From Thuidium tamariscinum (lineage: Eukaryota > Streptophyta > Bryopsida > Hypnales > Thuidiaceae), in NCBI GenBank assembly GCA_947034885.2, contig OX344752.2, forward strand, positions 9,796,001-9,860,000: 64,000 nucleotides of DNA. The letters are read 5' to 3'. Numbering within the stretch: the first letter of the stretch is position 1; each line of letters starts with the position of its first letter. The position numbers were made by a program, and so were the translations under genes. Under the pieces are notes generated by a model. The model was not told the origin of the DNA and ran no database searches. It saw only the letters and a list, made by a program, of their open reading frames with translations. Positions 11,516-23,741 of the stretch are shown piece by piece.

Positions 11516-12109
11516 AGAGCCCTCGTGACGTCTCATGGACTAAAAATCAAGTTGACTTAAAAATAAATCATTAGAAATTTAAAATTTTGACATATATAAG
11601 TTGAGTTTCAATTAAGTGTTTCAATTTTATGAATACATATTACATTCTTCATCTAGGTTCATAGTAATAGTAAGATTTTCATTTTTTTGAGCTACTGAAA
11701 ATGGACTTTCGCAACGAGGTGGGACGCCCTTCGTAACAAGTTGTCACCGTGACACGCGACGTTGGACGTCGTACACAACACCCAAACCCAAAAATATGTT
11801 CAACAAAACAAAACAACCCTTTAGAAATGTGGAGGGGTGTAGAATGGCAAGATGAGAAATTTGTAGCAATGTTGTCCTATTTTCTCGAAAAGGCAGCAAA
11901 GGACTCTACTGAGTTTTTGGGAAAGGAGGAGGGTAAATGGCCAACCTTAACGTTTTAATTATATTTGTTATTGCATTTGAATTGTATTTTGTTACTTATT
12001 CTTTAGATTTTTTTTGACAATGTTTATGTGTAGGGCATGAATCTTCACGAGACAATGAGTGTACCTTTGAAGGAAGTGATGATGATCCCATGAGTGACCA
12101 CAAAGATGA
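11516..12109. other. Intergenic, nothing recognised
   Basis: Mixed-composition DNA after the nuclease-like remnant. One short frame at 11749-11958 has no recognisable features. Confidence 0.4.
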
Positions 12110-12800
12110 TAATTTAAGAAAATGCATGTTTTATGACTGCAAAATATGACTACAATGAGTCATAAAATCTCAAAATATGACTCATGCTAAAATTACTATA
12201 GATGCCGCGGGATATGACTAGGTTTAGTCGTTACCGACAAGTCGTTTTGGACATGAGTCATATTTACAGTCATATACATTAGGGGGTATAATTAGCCATA
12301 ATTAGCCTCTTTTTTTTGCCAATGTGGCATGTACGTTGACTATTCTTAAAGGCTTGACCTTCTCTTGAGCTGCCCGAGCAAAAAAAAATCCTACGTGGCA
12401 TATGACTTGATGTAATCATATATTTTGCTGACATGGCATATGACTGGATAGAGTTATACTTTGGTGGACATAGCATATGACTAGATAGAGTCATATTTTG
12501 GCGGACATGGCATATGACTTTGTATTGTCATATTTTCTAATGATATGAAAGGTGACTCTTGTAAATTATATTTTTAATGTTGTAGAAAATGACTTGTAGG
12601 TCATATTTTTTGTTGATGTAAAAAATGACCCTTATAAATCGTATTTTTTGTTGATTTAAAATATAACTTATGTGAGTCATATTTTTTGCTAATTTCAAAA
12701 ATAACCCTTGTGAGTTGTGTTTTTTGTTGATGTGAAATATGACTCATGTGAGTCATATTTTTGGATGATGTGAATTATGACTCATGTGAATCATATTTTG
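12110..12800. repeat. Degenerate tandem repeat rich in ATGACTCATGTGAGTCAT-type palindromes
   Basis: Roughly 50-bp units recur, most regularly from 12410 to 12800. Each centres on a short palindrome (TATGACTC..GAGTCATA) followed by TTTTTTG. Units are poorly conserved. It could be an old satellite-like array or the eroded terminus of a CACTA element whose motif is TGACT. Confidence 0.6.
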
Positions 12801-12828
12801 AATGATGTGGTAATTCATATGAAATGCG

Positions 12829-13728
12829 GCACTGCTAATTGAAGGCCAACGGAATGCATGAAAAGATGAGGTGCTATTTTTTCTCGTTGAGTAAGTAATA
12901 TGGCACCACATATTTTCATATTGATTTTGAACAACCTAATTGGCAGGATGATCCGCTGCCCACAACACTTGTTCAGGTGCGTTTTCTGTCTTTTCCTTTT
13001 GTAGCACTTCTTTTTGATGTGCTATTTAAGTTAGAGGATACTCCGTCCATCTAATTATACAGTTCAATCAATATTCAAGAGTATGCCTTCATTGGGAGAT
13101 CACTACGGACTGTAGAGCCAAATTCTATTGAGATCAAATTTGTATCACTACCTTCTTATGCCATCGTTCAAAAGGGGTGGGGGTGAGGCACTATAAGAAA
13201 CTTGTGTTTTAGATGACGAATTTTAGGTGACATCCAATGATGCAACCCGTGTTTTTAGGTCCAAACTAACGTCCACCATAACATCTTGATGTTATGGTGG
13301 ACATTAGTTTGGACCTAAAAACACGGGTTGCATCATTGGATGTCACCTAAAATTTGTCATCTAAAACACAAGTTTCTTATAGTGATGAGAGGTTATAGAC
13401 CATTGTTGAGTGAAAATGGGGTTGTAGACCATTTTCATTCAAGGCCATAATATTCAGCCAGCCCATACTTACACCACTGCTAATTGAAGGCCAACGGAAT
13501 GCATGAAAAGATGAGGTGCTATTTTTTCTCGTTGAGTAAATAATATGGCACCACATATTTTCATATTGATTTTGAACAACCTAATCGGCAGGATGATCCA
13601 CTGCCCACAACACTTCTTCAGGTGCGCTTTCTGTCTTTTTCTTTTGTAGTACTTCTTTTTGATGTGTTATTTAAGTTAGAGGATACTCCGTCCGTCTAAT
13701 TATACAGTTCAATCAATATTCAATATAA
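12829..13728. repeat. 645-bp tandem duplication, second copy cut by the CACTA end
   Basis: About 250 bases starting CACTGCTAATTGAAGGCC at 12829 recur at 13474 with a few differences. The first copy continues into unique DNA at about 13079, while the second stops at 13724-13728 where CACTACAAAAAATGG begins. A MITE (13189-13384) lies between them. Confidence 0.75.
13189..13384. mobile_element. CACTA-type foldback MITE, different family
   Basis: A 196-bp near-perfect palindrome from CACTATAAGAAACTTG to its complement, with arms of about 97 bp differing at only one or two bases by eye. Such high arm identity suggests a recent origin or conversion. No clear target duplication was found. Confidence 0.85.
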
Positions 13729-14830
13729 CACTACAAAAAATGGGGGGTATATATGACTCCAGTAAATGACTGTTTTGGAGTCATTTAGGACAAAAATGAC
13801 TGTACAGTGACTCAGGTCCCCCGAGTCATTGTGGACAAGTCATTCTTCATATGACTCCGTTTGTATTATCACCATCCAGTTTTCACTTGGATGAAAAAAG
13901 CAATTGCCGGTCTACGTGGCAAAGGACAATTTGGGGCAGTTTTGATGAGAAGGGCGGGCATCTGCCCATTTTCACTGAAAATTTTGGACTTGGGCGTCCA
14001 CGTCACCGAATTCTGCAGTCATTGAGGAGTTGCATGGAAGTGGAAGTAGTGCTTATGTGGACAACCACGTCAGCCTAATTTGGAGTCATTCCATAGTCGC
14101 AATGCAGTCCGCAAAAAGCTGACGTGGACTGCCATCTCAACAATTTGTGCTGTCATTTCACAGTCATTCTGTATTTCACTTGCTGTATTTGGAAGGAGGG
14201 TGCTGTACGTATTTCCAGTACTGCTGTAGTCGCATCTCAATTATTCATATGTTGGTTTGGAGGATTGCGCTTAGTCATGCGTGAGTCGTACAGGAGTGTT
14301 TATGCTGACCTACATTACGTTGCTAAGTGGGACCAGCTCTTGCCATTGAAGTCATTTAAAAGACAAATTGAAGTCCATCCAAAGTGATTTAGAACTCAAC
14401 AATCGCAAAGAACAAAACGACTAGTATCATCGTGGGCACTTAACACACAGTCAAGAAGTATGACAGCGTCCACATGGTTCTTAAGTAGAAATGGATCACT
14501 CAGCTTTCACTACCTCGGCGCTACCACATGAGCTGCGGTATCCCTACATTCAATACAGGAGGCCACTGAAAAACTCCATGTCTACCTAGTGTATTGCCAT
14601 CAGAACTAAAAATTCAAGGCTACCTAGTGCAACATACATTACACACCATAAAGTGGGACATACTTTATACAAAATGGCAAATGATCATGGCCCCTAAGAT
14701 AGGGAAAGCCAGAAGCCCACATTAATGTCAATATTGGAAAAAACATTGGAATCAAGTTTGAATGCCCACAATGCACAGCGTCCCTACCTAGGGCAGATTT
14801 CATATCTGCCGTAAGGAACCCTAAACCAAA

Positions 14831-15145
14831 TTAGGTCATCTTCAAGTACTTCTGGTCCCACATTGTAGAGCTCCCCTTGCAATGATCGATTATGGTTTGC
14901 GAATCCTCATCATTTGGGAACATGAGCGCCACTTCCGGCTGCAAAACTTTAATGACGTCAACCTTGAACCATGTCTCGGGAATGTCCACGAAGTGAAACT
15001 TGTGCTTCCCAGGCAGCCCGCTAATCTTTCCCACCGCCACTTTCTGCCTTGTTGCGCGCGGATTTATGAGATACACTTCGTCTCCGCATCGATACTGTAC
15101 ATTGTGCACAAGTCCAAGATCCACAATGATTGCAGGATGTCAGTA
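14831..15145 (-). pseudogene. DUF8039-like C-terminal exon of the CACTA protein
   Basis: The minus-strand frame encodes VDLGLVHNVQYRCGDEVYL, a short beta-rich stretch (VAVGKISGLPGKHKFHF) and VDVIKVLQPEVALMFPNDEDSQ. The order and spacing recall the DUF8039-type domain that follows TNPA-like regions in plant CACTA proteins. An acceptor-like CAG lies near 15146 but a TGA follows it in frame, so the exon edge is uncertain or the gene is damaged. Confidence 0.45.
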
Positions 15146-15794
15146 CTCTGCGTGTTTGGGTTCGATGCACAGTAATGACTTCTGTTTACTGACCTATGAC
15201 TTTGAGGTGACTAACGTGTGACTTCATTTCTACTTCTTCATGACTTCAACTTAGAAGTGACTTCAACTTCACTAACGCCTGACTCCAAGACACATGGGGA
15301 GGTATTTCTTCTCAGTGTAGAAGGTACAACATAAGGAGTGCCAACAACACAATGTACCTGAGGTCCTACAAACAAGTTCGGAGTACCTAATGCTATGACA
15401 CTCATTTTCATGTCTTCTTGTCCACGGCATTTTTCCCTTCAGAGTGCATACCTTGACACAAATGCGACACTAATGCAAAGCCTAATGTGGTCTTACCTAT
15501 TTCAATCTACAAGAATAATGCAATGGGGAGGTGAAACCAAAATCTCCTAATTCTGAATGGTGGGTTCACTCATCTCCCCCCACGGGATTGCAGAATTAGA
15601 GCTTCCCGATAGGGTCAGCCACCCCAGCCTAGTTACAATGAATGACTGAACTAACACAGGACTGTCACTAAATTATGACTACAGTAGTCATTCTGTGGAT
15701 GCCACTGTCCACTAACTTCACGGCAACTATAAAACTACTTGGACCAACAATACATGCATCCTCACTCCAAATGAGGGTCTCGTACTTGGCGTAC

Positions 15795-17297
15795 CTGCTT
15801 GGAGGATGGTGCGGCAGCTTTTCTCTCCACTGCAGGTCGCGTGTTTGCCCTCTGCTCCTGCTTCTGTACCTTTCCCTGCACACAGATGCATACATGATCA
15901 GAAATGAAGAGAAGGGAAGGTGAGGGGACACCGTCACTTGTGCAATACCGTGGTATGCCAGCCCCCTCACCTTCCACAATGTCCAAGAACTCATATGAAT
16001 GTCCACTTCGTCGTCTGTGTATCATTTCAGACATTGATTCGTTGACAATTTTGGGGTATTGGGACCGAAAAGCAGCAATGTCTGGGCATGACTGAAAAGC
16101 CTCCAACATCAGCCATAGATACCGTTTCAAATACTCCTTGTCATCTGCCATTGTGCACATCCACTTCACATAGAAAGGTGTACTGATAATGACATTAGCT
16201 TTTGGATTACACTTGACCCTACTAGGTTTACTATCTATAATCAAAGTGTTTCCTGCACAAAAACGAGGCCACAAAGCATACACTAACTCTAATTGTTTAT
16301 TCCATTGTGGAGGGCACCCTTCTTCAAAATCTCTGACCCCACCGTGTTCTCCAGACCACTGAAACAGTGGGGCTGCCCTGATACCGTTCAACCCCCCTAA
16401 CACCGATGTCAATACGTCATCCATGTGCACGGCACTACCGCTGCCCCAAAAACCGATAGCAAAGGACTGAAAACAACGGAAAAGGAACTTCTTTAACCAT
16501 GGCCGAAAAACAATCCTCCTACTTGCTGTAGTAGTGCTAGTGCGAATTTTAGGATTTGGGTTTGCCTTCGTCAACATACTACTATCTAACAATGTCCCGT
16601 GCACATTGAACACAATTAACTTGTCAGGCCCATTGTCACGTAATCCACACATCAGCCAAGAATCACCAGAAGGTCTCACCTCACTCGACGTGCTTTGGCG
16701 AACGTCGGGTGGGGGAAATACCTTCAGCGGTGACTTCTTGGCTTTGCAAGACTTCTTCTGCGAGGGCGACGCTGCCTGCGCGACGGCTTCATGCGACTTC
16801 GGCTCCTCGGCCTCCTCATCCAACTCCTCCACCTGTGTCTCCACGGCATCTGGAGATTCTTCATTAGGCTGGACTGGAAGCTCGTGCGTCCCTTCATCTC
16901 CCGTGTCCACAGGTTTACCCTCTTCCTTCTCGTTGTTTGGAGATCCCGGACCACCACTATCGGGCGTACGCATGCCGTCTTCATCAAAAGAATGATCTTC
17001 AAGCACGATGGGGTCGACATTGGATTCCATAATATCTCGTCCCTTTGGACCGCCATCTTCCTTGGATCTCATTTGCGGCTCAACTGAAGGAACCTTTTTC
17101 GTAGGTGGGGGACTTGCTGAAACGGGTGGGACTGCTTGGGCGTTTGCACCGTGGATTGCCTTTGGATCCAACACCCCCTCTGTGGCAGTGCTGGCTCCAA
17201 TCTTCGCATTGGACTCCTTTTGGGACTCTAGAACGGGCTCCGAAGTAGTCCGCTCGGTTACCTTCCAGTCTGGAGTCACAGTCGTACGTGGATGCAA
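15795..17297 (-). pseudogene. FCP1/NIF (HAD phosphatase)-like region of the CACTA protein
   Basis: After about 190 disordered, acidic residues the frame shows LIVFNVHGTLLDSS (HAD motif I, with the usual first Asp replaced by Asn), RRIVFRPWLKKFLFRCF, IGFWGSGSAVHMDDVL, PLFQWSGEH and later NTLIIDSKPSRVKCNP..VIISTPFY (HAD motif III/IV-like). This is the layout of plant FCP1-like phosphatase domains. Loss of the nucleophile Asp suggests a binding rather than catalytic role. A probable intron separates 15971 from 15875. The frame joins the upstream TNPA-like exon across a run of eight Gs at about 17317-17324, where the frame changes by one base (a true frameshift or a sequencing error). Likely a captured host domain fused to a transposon protein. 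Confidence 0.65.
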
Positions 17298-17324
17298 AAT
17301 CGTAGTGTACTCGGGGGGGGATCT

Positions 17325-19740
17325 GGGTCCGAATCCGAGAAAGTGATGTCGCTGGGCTTAGCTGTGATCCGTGTCGGGTGCTTCTTACCCAGCCCTGAGG
17401 AGGTCCCTTTCTTGTCTTTCACAGAGCGGGAACCACCTCGGCTCTTCACGCCATCAATGGGGACGCCCCTTTTCTTCGAGGCTGGCATGACCCCTGCAAC
17501 TTCGGGCCGCTGCAACCCGCCAGATCCTTGGTTATCCAAGGCTGATTCTGTAATGGAAGGGCTACCTTCATGCACGTGATTCTGCTGGCCGATGATCTGC
17601 TGGAACATGCAACGCATTTCGTCCATAGCAGCCCTCTGTGTTGTTGAATTTGCTAGGAATTGACCGAACTTCACGTCCACGTCTTTCTTCCATACTTCCA
17701 TAGCTTCCCAACGAGCAGAATCCCCTGTCCCCACCTGTTGGCCACACCCGCAAACAAAATATTCAAAAAAGTCATTGAAAACTTACAAAGAAGTCACATA
17801 ATTTGACTTTGACATCTTTGCGACTGTAAAATAACTTCAGCGCGACTTCCCCAACAACTTTAGTGCAACTTTCCAGAACTACGGTATGACTTAACTTTGA
17901 GTTCATGGTGACTTCACAGCGACTTGGTGGCAACGTAATCCCGACTACATGGTAACTCCAATTTCACTAGACCACGACTGAAATCCAGGAGGATCACAGA
18001 CTAATGCCCAACATACCACGATTACACGAACGACGCACTTACACTTCAGACCAGACTGAAAAATTGAGAGCTCAAATTACATTGTGGGGGAATCGTCCTA
18101 CCTCTGCACTCATAGTTCTACCCTCCGCTGCACCCATGACGCCCGAACTTCTTTCATAGTTCTCTCTCTGTCAAGGAAGCCACACAATTGAATTAGCAAA
18201 TGCATTGTATAGAGTGTGGGCCACAACTTCTCTATGTATGTATCTTGAAACATATGCTACTGCCATTCAGTCTGTAGGTTTAATTTTGTAGTTCACTACA
18301 TTCATACCTGAGAAGCCTCCTTCCCAGCCTTCCCTCTCCTTCCCACCATTGCATTATTTTTCACACTCTGCCGAGCTATGGCCATCTTGTGCGACTTTAT
18401 TTTTTGAGCATCCGTGTTCCAATACTCCTTCAACCGCTCCCACTCTTCATCATCAATGTGAAGCGGACAAGTCTCGATGCCTTTCAACCATCGGCTCTTC
18501 AACCTGGAGCGCTCGGACTTCATGCACTTAGTGACAGCCACTCGGAAGCCGACCATGCTCAACGGAGTACCCAGGTATTCGAATTCGTTGTCTAAAGCGG
18601 CTCGTAGCTTCTTCAATGTATGCGGCTCGTGCTTGGACCACGAAACGACACTCATGTCCACACATTTCGGGACAAGATCACGCAGGGCCTCGTCCCAAGC
18701 ATTCTTGCCCTCGCAAGTTGCATCAACTTCCCCGCCAGGCAGTACGTAGATACGATTAGGTTTGACTCCCGCTGTGGCCCGCTGCCTGCTCCCAAGGTCG
18801 TACTCTATCTTGCGCTTCCGCCGAGAGCACCGGTCCTCACTGTCTTGTGCCACGAGAGCTGCATCTGGAACCACCAAAGTTGTCGATTGCCCAAGCCAAG
18901 GACATGGAACTGCTTGTGGTGGCATAGGAGCCCATTGGTTACCTGGTGGAGCGTTGTTGGGCATGTAATGGCCCGGAACCCACGACCAATTTGGCTGCGA
19001 GAAAGAGTTTGGGGGTGCTGAAGGAATAGGGGGCGGTAGCGGCTTTAGGGCCGCAGCTTGTGGAGGAGGGGGCTGAACCACTGCGGGTGCACTTCTCTTC
19101 TTCTTCGCTGCCCTCCTATCCACCAAGGGCTCATCCTCCTCTTCAAGATCCAACTCCAACTCCTCTTCGGACGAATCGTAAATTGCGCGCTCCTTTGCTG
19201 CATGCAAGAATCAAGGACATACAGGTCATCGCATAGAGAAATGCAAATAACCCCCTGCCAAGCATTGCCCAACTCACATGCGTGTGAAGAGAATTTCCAT
19301 TTTGGAGCACGAATTCCATGGCTAAGTTGAGAGAGGGTTCTGAATTTGTGATCAAGTGCAAGATTGCAAACACAGACTACCCGGAAACCCAAAAACCCTA
19401 AAGTAAACCCAAGAGCCCCAATGCAAAATGTTATATTACCTGCGGCGCAAGGCTCCTTCTCGGATTGCCGCATGAAATCTGTACAAGCAATAGCTAAGCA
19501 CATCATACCTGTGGCGATGGCCTCGTCATTGGATCGTATCGCCTTTGACGACGAATCCAACGCACTCATCTCGGGCTTGTAATCTGGATCAGAGTCGCTC
19601 CCTCGATTTTCTTCTTCCTTGTCGCTCTCAACCCGTCCTCGAAGGCCCCGCCTGACTCCAATCCGCGCCACTAGGAAACTCTCCTTCTTCCCCAATGCGC
19701 GCTCGGCAGCAAGCTTCTCCTTCGCGATTTGTTCCTCCCT
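17325..19740 (-). CDS. TNPA-like (Ptta/En/Spm) transposon protein, spliced
   Basis: Exons inferred from matching splice sites: about 19740-19512, a small one near 19480-19442, 19197-18308, 18167-18102 and 17734-17325. The third encodes acidic and proline-rich low-complexity sequence, then a conserved part: ALRDLVPKCVDMSVVSW, LRAALDNEFEYLG, SERSRLKSRWLKG, EEWERLKEYWNTDAQKIKSHKMA. This matches the DNA-binding plant transposase (Ptta/En/Spm) domain, although the usual HTxG motif is changed (NAMVGRRG). The next exons keep frame across both joins and end in a helical part (WKKDVDVKFGQFLA..MDEMRCMFQQI). The start codon is uncertain; an ATG at 19901 is possible. It probably continues into the FCP1-like region. 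Confidence 0.7.
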
Positions 19741-20099
19741 GCGCCGCCAAACGTCAATAACTCCGCGCCTTCACATTGGATTCAACAGCTGTTCATAGCA
19801 AAATGGAGCCACAAATGCGAAAGAAAATACACAAGGACGAAGTGCAATTGGGAAAACAGACGTTGGAAAGACTGCCTAGGGTTTCGGAGACGCAACGACA
19901 TGGTGGCCGTCACGGTCGTCCGTGTATGCCGTCCACGTGGCCCTTAAGGTAATTATGGTGGATTCGCATTCGGCCACTTCTGTGCGACTCACACTTCATC
20001 TCAGAGCGACTTCCGGGTGACTCAAAGTAAGTAGCGTACAAGTCACCAGTCATATAATATGACTTAGAACTCACTTTTTCACAACTTAGGAAACACTGA

Positions 20100-21660
20100 A
20101 GAGAAAGAGGAGGCCTCAGGCATGACTGTGGTGTGCCTAAACCCTAGAAATGCGCCGCCTTCTTGCGTTGAAAAGCGCGCCACTGGGAATTCAGGTGACT
20201 ATGACAAAATACAGCAAAACAATTGTGCTCATCCTTCTGTCCTTGGAACGACAAACGCTCAGACTTGGAAAGTGCGCCCTTGTCTTCATGCTCTCTATCC
20301 CACCACTCTGCACTATAGGACTACACATAATCGTCCTACAATCGAAGGCATGCTCATCATTGAAGACGCAAGTGTGCGAGGACCTCACCACTTCCGGGCT
20401 GCCGCCTCAGCAGGTGCAACCGCCTTGTGGACCTCCGCGACGTTCCGATCGCGGGCAAGCTCGTAAGCTGACTTCTCTGGCGGTGGACTCCCCATCGGTT
20501 CTTCCATACTACGTCAATGCACGGTGAGTGCACTCACTCTCTTCCTGTCTTGTGGATTGCGTTTCCCTTGACACTTGCAATGCCTTCAGTCACTCCAATT
20601 GCGAATCAGTGTCCAAGATGCGCGACGCTGTGTTGTAGAATTCGTGCCAACTCCGATGTACTGTACGCGTTCTGCTCTTCTAGCGCTAGTGAATGGAAAC
20701 ACAGTCTGCGAGATGAAAAGTGGAGGTAGGAGAAGGTGCTGTTAGCTTGAGGAAGCATGCAGCACCGTCCAATATGAGGTACGCAGGCTTTGGCGGCTGA
20801 GCATTAATTTTTGCATCCAGCAATAACTCATCCCTACCTCCAGAATTAGAAAACGTGCACTACGCATGATGAGAAGGTGATTTCCTTAGGATGCAATCTT
20901 CAAGTGATTTGGGGTAGAGTGCAATCTGCCCTGATTGGGGGTGTACAGCAATCCTTAGAACCCCTATTATTGCATAATGGAGTCATAATGCCCCCTTCAC
21001 CTTGGCTAAGGCATCAATTCTTTGGTTCGCGGTAAATTATGTCTCAGAGAAATTCATTCTCCTCATCTTCTGGTTTAGGGTCAAACTGAAGAACGTTCTC
21101 AAAGTTGGGCTCAGGGTTTAGGGCTTTATGCAACGGCAGCGACTTCCCAAGTTGCATACAATGACTTCTCGAAGTCTATTGGAAGTCATTTACTAGTGAT
21201 AGTCACTGAAGAATGACTTTAGAGTAACTGTTAACATGGTGGCCTACGGCATAAAAAACTTTCAGGGATTCATGTCGAATGTGCGTTCTTTACAACTCCA
21301 AGGCAGTTCCCGACCTTCGTAGATAGAATTTTAATTAAAATAAATTCAGTATCCCCTGTGAGATTATCTGAGGTGGGTTTAGGTTTTTTTTGGGTTATGT
21401 TTTCGGAAAATTGTCTTCAAGTTGCTTTTGAGATTGGATTCAATGTACTACAATGCGAAGACTAGGTGAGGTAGTGAAGGTGACAAGGATGATGGTTTGT
21501 TTTTCATAAACAATTAAAGCTTCCAATTTTCGAACACAATGGGGTTCTCTATTTCTGTTTGGGCCTTCATGCTCAGGCCTTCGTGCTCTCCAGTAGAATG
21601 AAATGACATAGTCGTCAAAAATGGCTTCTCGGTGACTTCACTACGACTTTGAAGTCAAAA
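20100..21660. other. CACTA internal noncoding region
   Basis: Upstream of the TNPA-like gene; TGACTT/AAGTCA motif clusters are at its edges. Short frames such as 20122-20466 show no domain and are likely chance. Confidence 0.4.
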
Positions 21661-22148
21661 TGAAGTGCCATATAAGTCATTTTTTAGTAGTGAGAGACAG
21701 TAATTTCTGTGAGGGACTTACATATGACTTATGTATGACATACATGGAAATGGGCTTTATTAGAAGAGAGAGAATTTGTATTCGGTCCAAGCTTATGTGG
21801 TGTTATTTGAATCACAACTTCGTAAGGCGTGGTTGTAAATTGAGCTGATAATGCAGAGAAGGTCGTACGTGGGTATCTTGTGAACGGGATTCATTATTAC
21901 AGGGAGGTAGGTCTTCTTTCTTAATAGTGCACGAGTAAGTGTGACTAATTAAATTTTCCCGCATTGGATTTCTATTCACTTAGCTTGTATATTCATACAT
22001 GGTGTTCACAGCTGGTAGTATGTGTTGCCTTCCTTTTCCTTTTCAGATACCATGTTAATGAAAAGTTGATAATGGGTTTAAATTTTCTTCCCATTTTTCG
22101 TTGTTGGACATCAGTGCACTTAACCCAAAAATTCACTTCAAGGATAAC

Positions 22149-22342
22149 ACATTTCATTCCCCATTTTTTTTCTTGTGATCACAGGCAGTGCATTTCATTC
22201 CCCATTTTTTTTTCTTGTGAGCATAGGTAGTGCATTTCATTCCCCATTTTTTTTTCTTGTGATCATAGATAGTGCATTTCATTCCCTAAACCTTTTTTTC
22301 CTTGTCATCATAGATAGTGCATTTCATTCCCCATTTTTTTTT
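22149..22342. repeat. Tandem repeat, 43-45-bp unit, about 4.5 copies
   Basis: Unit: CATTTCATTCCCCA, a T-run, CTTGTGATCATAG and a GTAGTG-like end. The T-run length varies. It lies between the provisional CACTA end and the TNP2 start. Confidence 0.88.
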
Positions 22343-22654
22343 GAGGATTATTGCTCCACTACAGGTCCCTTTTTGCCATCTTCATTGCTATTTGAAGGTT
22401 TAGGGTTGAATTCACTCAGATGGCTTACATGTGCCTTTTTCAATATTGCAGGTGAAACTTCAAATTCGGTGGTGATTCTCAGCAATTTAGGGTGAAGAAG
22501 TTACTGCCTCGGAGTATTGACTATACAAGGGCAAAGATGTTGCGCGTGATGACATAGCTTGTGAATGCCTTCAGGTATTCAGCCAGCTTTTCATGAATAC
22601 GTAGCATTCTAGGTACATGCGTCGTCAAAGAGTAAGCAGAAATTTCTTTTTACA

Positions 22655-22987
22655 ATGCTGAAGGAAAAAGTTCTTAGAGCCGCAGCTTTGTTCCGACGGA
22701 AGAGACGTAGGCTTCTGACCCCTGTTTCTGACGAGGAGGTAAATAGTAATGACATACCTAAACCACTTAGGAAACATAGATCTATGAATCACTGTACACC
22801 CTTAAACCTCACTCCACAGTCAGGGCATGAAACTCCTCAAGTCACTATGACAACAAATGTCACATGTGTCCCTGGAACGCCTGAACCACATAGCCCCGGG
22901 TCATCGATGAATGTAGAGCTAGACCGCCGCTTCAAAGTCTGGGTAGCTTTGGCACTAGGCTGCACTTCCCCTATGTCAGGCGAATAG
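22655..22987 (+). CDS. Hypothetical 110-residue ORF upstream of TNP2
   Basis: Starts ATG; the N-terminus is basic (FRRKRRRLL) and the rest is Ser/Thr/Pro-rich. It sits about 580 bases before the TNP2 start on the same strand. It may be a leader exon of the TNP2 transcript or a chance frame. No family recognised. Confidence 0.3.
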   Translation: MLKEKVLRAAALFRRKRRRLLTPVSDEEVNSNDIPKPLRKHRSMNHCTPLNLTPQSGHETPQVTMTTNVTCVPGTPEPHSPGSSMNVELDRRFKVWVALALGCTSPMSGE

Positions 22988-23569
22988 CGGAATACATCGT
23001 GTACTGCATTGACAGGGTCGTAGGGCTGTAGCACCAAATGCCTCCCACGTTTCAAATAGTTAGCTTCCACCAGGCACGCTGTAGGGAAAAAAAGCTTGGA
23101 AGGCCAACTTGTTCAGAATTTCCCATAAATGGAAAATTATCATTTTGTACGTGTTGAGGTTGCAGCATGTGGGAAGTATTTTACAGATGTGCATTCACAA
23201 AGGCTGCGTGTTTTATTCATGTCCCTGCGCCAAAGCTTTTGTGGCTTCATGGCTTATCATCTGGAATGATAGTGACAACAGGGAGAGTAATTTTTAAATT
23301 GCGTTCAGTACATTCATTTTCAGGGAGAGTGTCGTGGAAGGCCATTGTTCTCCGTCAATAAATGTCATATTTAAGTGAAATAACAGTCATTTACTTGTCA
23401 ATACATGTCATATTGCAGTGATGTACAAGTGGAAGATGCGTCTCCAACTGAAGTCATTTTACAGTGACAGAAGTCATTTGTCAGTCATGGAGAAGTCGAC
23501 ATAGTTACGTTTGGGCATCAAGGTACTTCAGGGAGTTCACAATGTGAATCTTGTGCGTATCGAGAGACG

Positions 23570-23741
23570 ATGATACCTACAAGACTACCACTGTCTGACA
23601 TTCAACAGCAACGACTAAGGGATGAGCGTCTCTGGACCAGGGAATTGCAAAGAGCCCGAGAACACAATGTCAAGAAATTGCACTGCCCGTGCAGTAATTG
23701 TCGGGGTCGAAAGCGACTCTTATTACGCAATGTACGGGAGC
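23570..23741 (+). pseudogene. CACTA TNP2-like transposase, N-terminal fragment
   Basis: The frame begins near 23570 and carries a helical start, then LHCPCSNCRGRKRLLLRNVRE: the CPC..C cysteine motif and following helix found at the N-terminus of TNP2 transposases. It is interrupted at 23741 by the right 3.9-kb LTR-type copy; the bases just before the junction are ggagc. The continuation lies on the opposite strand at 872-1, beginning immediately after its own ggagc copy. Upstream, 23370-23500 holds several AAGTCATT/GTCATT motifs shared with the CACTA element. Confidence 0.85.

Larger units (their letters stand above)
13729..21692 (-). mobile_element. CACTA (En/Spm) element with TNPA-like gene; right end provisional
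   Basis: The left end is CACTACAAAAAATGG. The right candidate, read inward from 21692, is CACTACTAAAAAATGAC. Copies of a TGACTT/AAGTCA motif are scattered at both ends and between genes (13745-13860, 15170-15290, 17760-17950, 19980-20080, 21160-21240, 21600-21690), as expected for transposase-binding repeats. The 3-bp flanks differ (taa and aga). The motif also continues near 23370-23500, next to the TNP2 start. So the element may really extend through 23741 and, before the inversion, on into 872-1. In that case 21692 is an internal or nested end. Confidence 0.65.
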
